From Glycocaulis profundi (GTDB lineage: Bacteria; Pseudomonadota; Alphaproteobacteria; Caulobacterales; Maricaulaceae), in contig VJOU01000009.1 of assembly GCA_007050995.1 (NCBI GenBank), positions 71,078 through 124,635 of the forward strand: 53,558 bases of DNA, read 5' to 3'. Below, piece by piece: positions 51,575 to 53,558 of the stretch (the first letter of the stretch is position 1; every line of letters starts with the position of its first letter). The position numbers were made by a program, and so were the translations under genes. The notes under the pieces were generated by a model, which ran no database searches, was not told the origin of the DNA, and was given only the letters and a program-made list of their open reading frames with translations.

Positions 51575-53558
51575 ATGAAGTTCAGCAAGGCGTTGCTGCT
51601 GGCGGCCGTCGCCAGCGCCGTGGTCGTGCCTGCCTGCAGCAGCGGCGGGGGAGGTGGCAGTCCGGGAGGCGGCCTCGTCGTGGCGCCGCCGCCCGCGCCC
51701 CCACCCGCGCCCCCACCCGCGCCGCCGCCTCCGCCGCCACCTCCGCCCCCGCCTCCTCCATCGCCTCCGCCCGTCAACTGGTACGACTGGGCGACCGAGG
51801 AGTATATGAGGTCGTGGGGGCTGAATTATGTGGACGCATTATCAGCCTACCATTTTTCGAAGGTGACGGGCCGTGACATGATTGCCGCGGTGATCGACAC
51901 AGGGATCGACATGTCTCACCCTGAATTCAAGGGAAGAGTCTCTGCTTCGAGCGTTGACGTGACAGGGGCGGGGCGGGGCCCCGGAGATGTCGATGGCCAC
52001 GGGACAGCCGTCGCCGGGATATTAGCCGCGGCACGCGACGACATCGGCATTCATGGCGTGGCCTTCGACAGCACCGTGCTCGCCATTCGCGTAGACATGC
52101 CGGGAAGCTGCGAAGCCGACGGAGGGAGCGCCTGCACCTTCACTGACAGCCATCTCGCGGCAGGGATCGACCATGCCAGGCAAAGCGGCGCCCGCGTCAT
52201 CAATCTCTCCCTTGGTGGAGACCGGAGCCCGAATGATGGGCTTTCAGAGACATTCGCCGCCCTCAGACGAGCGACACAGGCGGGACTTCTTATCGTGATC
52301 GCAGCCGGGAACGCAGAGGAGGGACGGCCAGCTGGCGCCTCATCGGGTTTCCCAGGGAATTTCGTTCTCGATCCCGGTTCCCTTGGCCGAGTTGTCGTGG
52401 TGGGCTCGATAAGCGACGATCACGAATTGTCTGATTTCTCTAATCGAGCCGGAGACCTCAAGGATTTCTATCTGCTCGCCCCCGGAGGAAATATCCCCAC
52501 GACATATGTGGACGGAGGGTATGTGCGGGTCTGGGGGACGTCGTTCGCGGCCCCCTTCGTATCGGGCGCACTGCTTTTGATGCTGCAGGCGTTTCCTCAT
52601 CTGGCCCCTGAGGACGCACTTGAAATACTTCTGGTGACGGCTCTGAACTACGGGCCTTGGAGCGACGCGGAGATCTACGGACGCGGCGCCATCGCGATGA
52701 ACGCCGCCTTCCAGCCCGTCGGCGCCAGTTCGGTGGCAATGGGCGGGGCGACGGGCCAGTCCGTCTCCGTGGGCGCGCTGGCGATTCCTCCCTCTGGGGC
52801 GTCTGGCGACTGGCTGTGGGAGAGCGGGTTCATCGACGGGGCGGTGCTGCGCGACGGGTATGACCGGGCCTTCCGCTTCGATCCCGCGCCCTCGGACGTG
52901 CGCGGCGATGGCGGGCTGGGCGCGCTTGAGACCGCCGCGCGGGCGGGGCTGGCGCGCCAGTCGGCGACCCATGCGGGGCCGGCCAGCGTGCACATGCGCG
53001 TCACGCCCGAGCGGACCCGCGCGCTGAGAAACATGCCCGAGGAGGTCTATCAGGACCGGCCCGACGTCTCCTTCCGCTTCACCCACGGGGCGGCCACCAT
53101 CGAGGCGGGCCGCGGCTTCGCCGCGCCCGGTCCCCTGCCCGGCGCGGGCGTGGCGGTGCTGTCTGAAACCCGCTTTTCCGGGGCGGTGGCCAATCTGACC
53201 GGATCGCGCGACTGGGCGACGGTCAGGTACCGGTTCGGGGACGCGGCGGTCAGCTTCCGGACCGCCGAGAGCGATCTGGGCGGGGTGTCCGCGGCGGCGG
53301 CGAGCTGGGATTTCGGCCGCCATCAGATCGCGCTGGAGGTCGGCGAAGGCCGGGAGGACTTCGCGGCGCTGGGCGGCCGGATCGCGGGCCGGTTCGGAAT
53401 GGACGATCAGAGCCGGAACAGCTTCGCCGCGGCGCTGTGGTCGGGCGAGCTGGGTCTGGGCTGGCGGGGCGCGGCGCGCTTCGAGCAGGCCCGGGCCGAC
53501 ATCGCCCTGCCCGCCTGGATGGGGGTGGAGGACCAGGTCGCGGCCACCGCCTGGAGCG
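51575..53558 (+). CDS. Subtilisin-family (S8) protease with lipobox, 3' truncated
   Basis: The frame is open from ATG 51575 to the window end (661 residues seen). Residues 1-21 are a lipoprotein-like signal (VVVPAC, Cys21), followed by a glycine stretch and a proline-rich linker (about 38-70). The protease domain (about 72-370) has the full triad: Asp108 in VIDTGID, His142 in DGHGTAVAG and Ser323 in GTSFAAP, with oxyanion Asn in IAAGNAEEG. The C-terminal region beyond about 385 (MGGATGQSVSVGALA, then FRFTHGAATIEAGRGFAAPG) resembles the passenger end and start of a beta-domain in alphaproteobacterial S8 autotransporters; a barrel would lie past the edge. Base composition changes sharply between the two parts. 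Confidence 0.9.
   Translation, partial: MKFSKALLLAAVASAVVVPACSSGGGGGSPGGGLVVAPPPAPPPAPPPAPPPPPPPPPPPPPSPPPVNWYDWATEEYMRSWGLNYVDALSAYHFSKVTGRDMIAAVIDTGIDMSHPEFKGRVSASSVDVTGAGRGPGDVDGHGTAVAGILAAARDDIGIHGVAFDSTVLAIRVDMPGSCEADGGSACTFTDSHLAAGIDHARQSGARVINLSLGGDRSPNDGLSETFAALRRATQAGLLIVIAAGNAEEGRPAGASSGFPGNFVLDPGSLGRVVVVGSISDDHELSDFSNRAGDLKDFYLLAPGGNIPTTYVDGGYVRVWGTSFAAPFVSGALLLMLQAFPHLAPEDALEILLVTALNYGPWSDAEIYGRGAIAMNAAFQPVGASSVAMGGATGQSVSVGALAIPPSGASGDWLWESGFIDGAVLRDGYDRAFRFDPAPSDVRGDGGLGALETAARAGLARQSATHAGPASVHMRVTPERTRALRNMPEEVYQDRPDVSFRFTHGAATIEAGRGFAAPGPLPGAGVAVLSETRFSGAVANLTGSRDWATVRYRFGDAAVSFRTAESDLGGVSAAAASWDFGRHQIALEVGEGREDFAALGGRIAGRFGMDDQSRNSFAAALWSGELGLGWRGAARFEQARADIALPAWMGVEDQVAATAWS

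Noticed and set aside
49956-51575. Minus-strand open frame over ppx
   Set aside because: It is antisense to a complete exopolyphosphatase gene, with no plausible ribosome-binding site or domain.
51690-51772. Tandem CCGCC/CCACC-like DNA repeat
   Set aside because: It is the in-frame proline-rich linker of the S8 protease, explained by protein composition.
1-53558. tRNA, rRNA, CRISPR array, insertion sequence or prophage
   Set aside because: Gaps were read for cloverleaf ends, regularly spaced repeats, transposase or integrase motifs and terminal inverted repeats; none was found.

Overview
The window is a dense, GC-rich bacterial chromosome segment (by eye about two thirds or more G+C) with short gaps and many 4-base gene overlaps. 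The gene content points to an alphaproteobacterium of the Caulobacter/Maricaulis/Hyphomonas type. It carries MipZ (the division-site regulator), HdaA (DnaA inactivator) beside polyphosphate genes, GatCAB, DUF1489, DUF2066, DUF817 and a pentonate dehydratase very like the Caulobacter XylD type. I saw no rRNA, tRNA, CRISPR array, insertion sequence or prophage. The first and last genes are cut by the window edges.

Layout. (1) Bases 1-10698 form a xylan-side-chain and pentose locus. It holds a ketoglutarate-semialdehyde dehydrogenase (partial), an SMP-30 lactonase, an aldose 1-epimerase, an IlvD/Edd pentonate dehydratase (minus strand), an FCD/GntR regulator (minus strand), a secreted GH3 glycosidase and a secreted GH115 alpha-glucuronidase. 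Together they fit release of xylose and glucuronate from glucuronoxylan and oxidation of the pentose by a Weimberg-type pathway. Two operator-like palindromes sit in the locus. (2) Bases 10715-14868, minus strand: radA-cvpA-purF-SDR chain. (3) Bases 14869-16745, plus strand: an AT-rich promoter region, then a protein that looks like a degenerate GGDEF-EAL protein, and a complete short BLUF blue-light sensor. (4) Bases 16742-20829, minus strand: overlapping dnaB-alr-mlaE-mlaF. (5) Bases 20934-25485, minus strand: a cNMP-domain patatin, a DUF885 hydrolase and a dienoyl-CoA isomerase-like crotonase. (6) Bases 25644-33486, plus strand: leucine catabolism (mccB, liuC, mccA) interleaved with a flavodoxin-fold reductase, a small membrane protein, DUF817 and a cupin/JmjC-like protein. 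Palindromic repeat units follow mccB. (7) Bases 33565-38469: an exported protein of unknown function, DUF1489, a ParD/ParE-type toxin-antitoxin pair with a 32-bp perfect palindromic operator, panC, a SPOR-like lipoprotein, mipZ and a membrane J-protein, then another palindromic repeat. (8) Bases 38589-43706, minus strand: gatB, a quinone oxidoreductase, a small membrane protein, gatA, gatC and the rescue factor arfB. (9) Bases 43750-45811, minus strand: a small lipoprotein, purN, purM. (10) Bases 45982-51464, plus strand: DUF2066-hdaA-ppk1-ppx. (11) From 51575 to the edge: a subtilisin-family protease with a lipobox, a proline linker and a strikingly split base composition.

The most interesting unexplained item is the split BLUF / degenerate GGDEF-EAL pair. 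It could be a non-enzymatic blue-light switch. The next are the mosaic protease, the palindromic repeat whose stem changes but still pairs, and the predicted regulatory wiring of the xylan locus. All functional statements rest on reading motifs and on remembered family features; no search was run.
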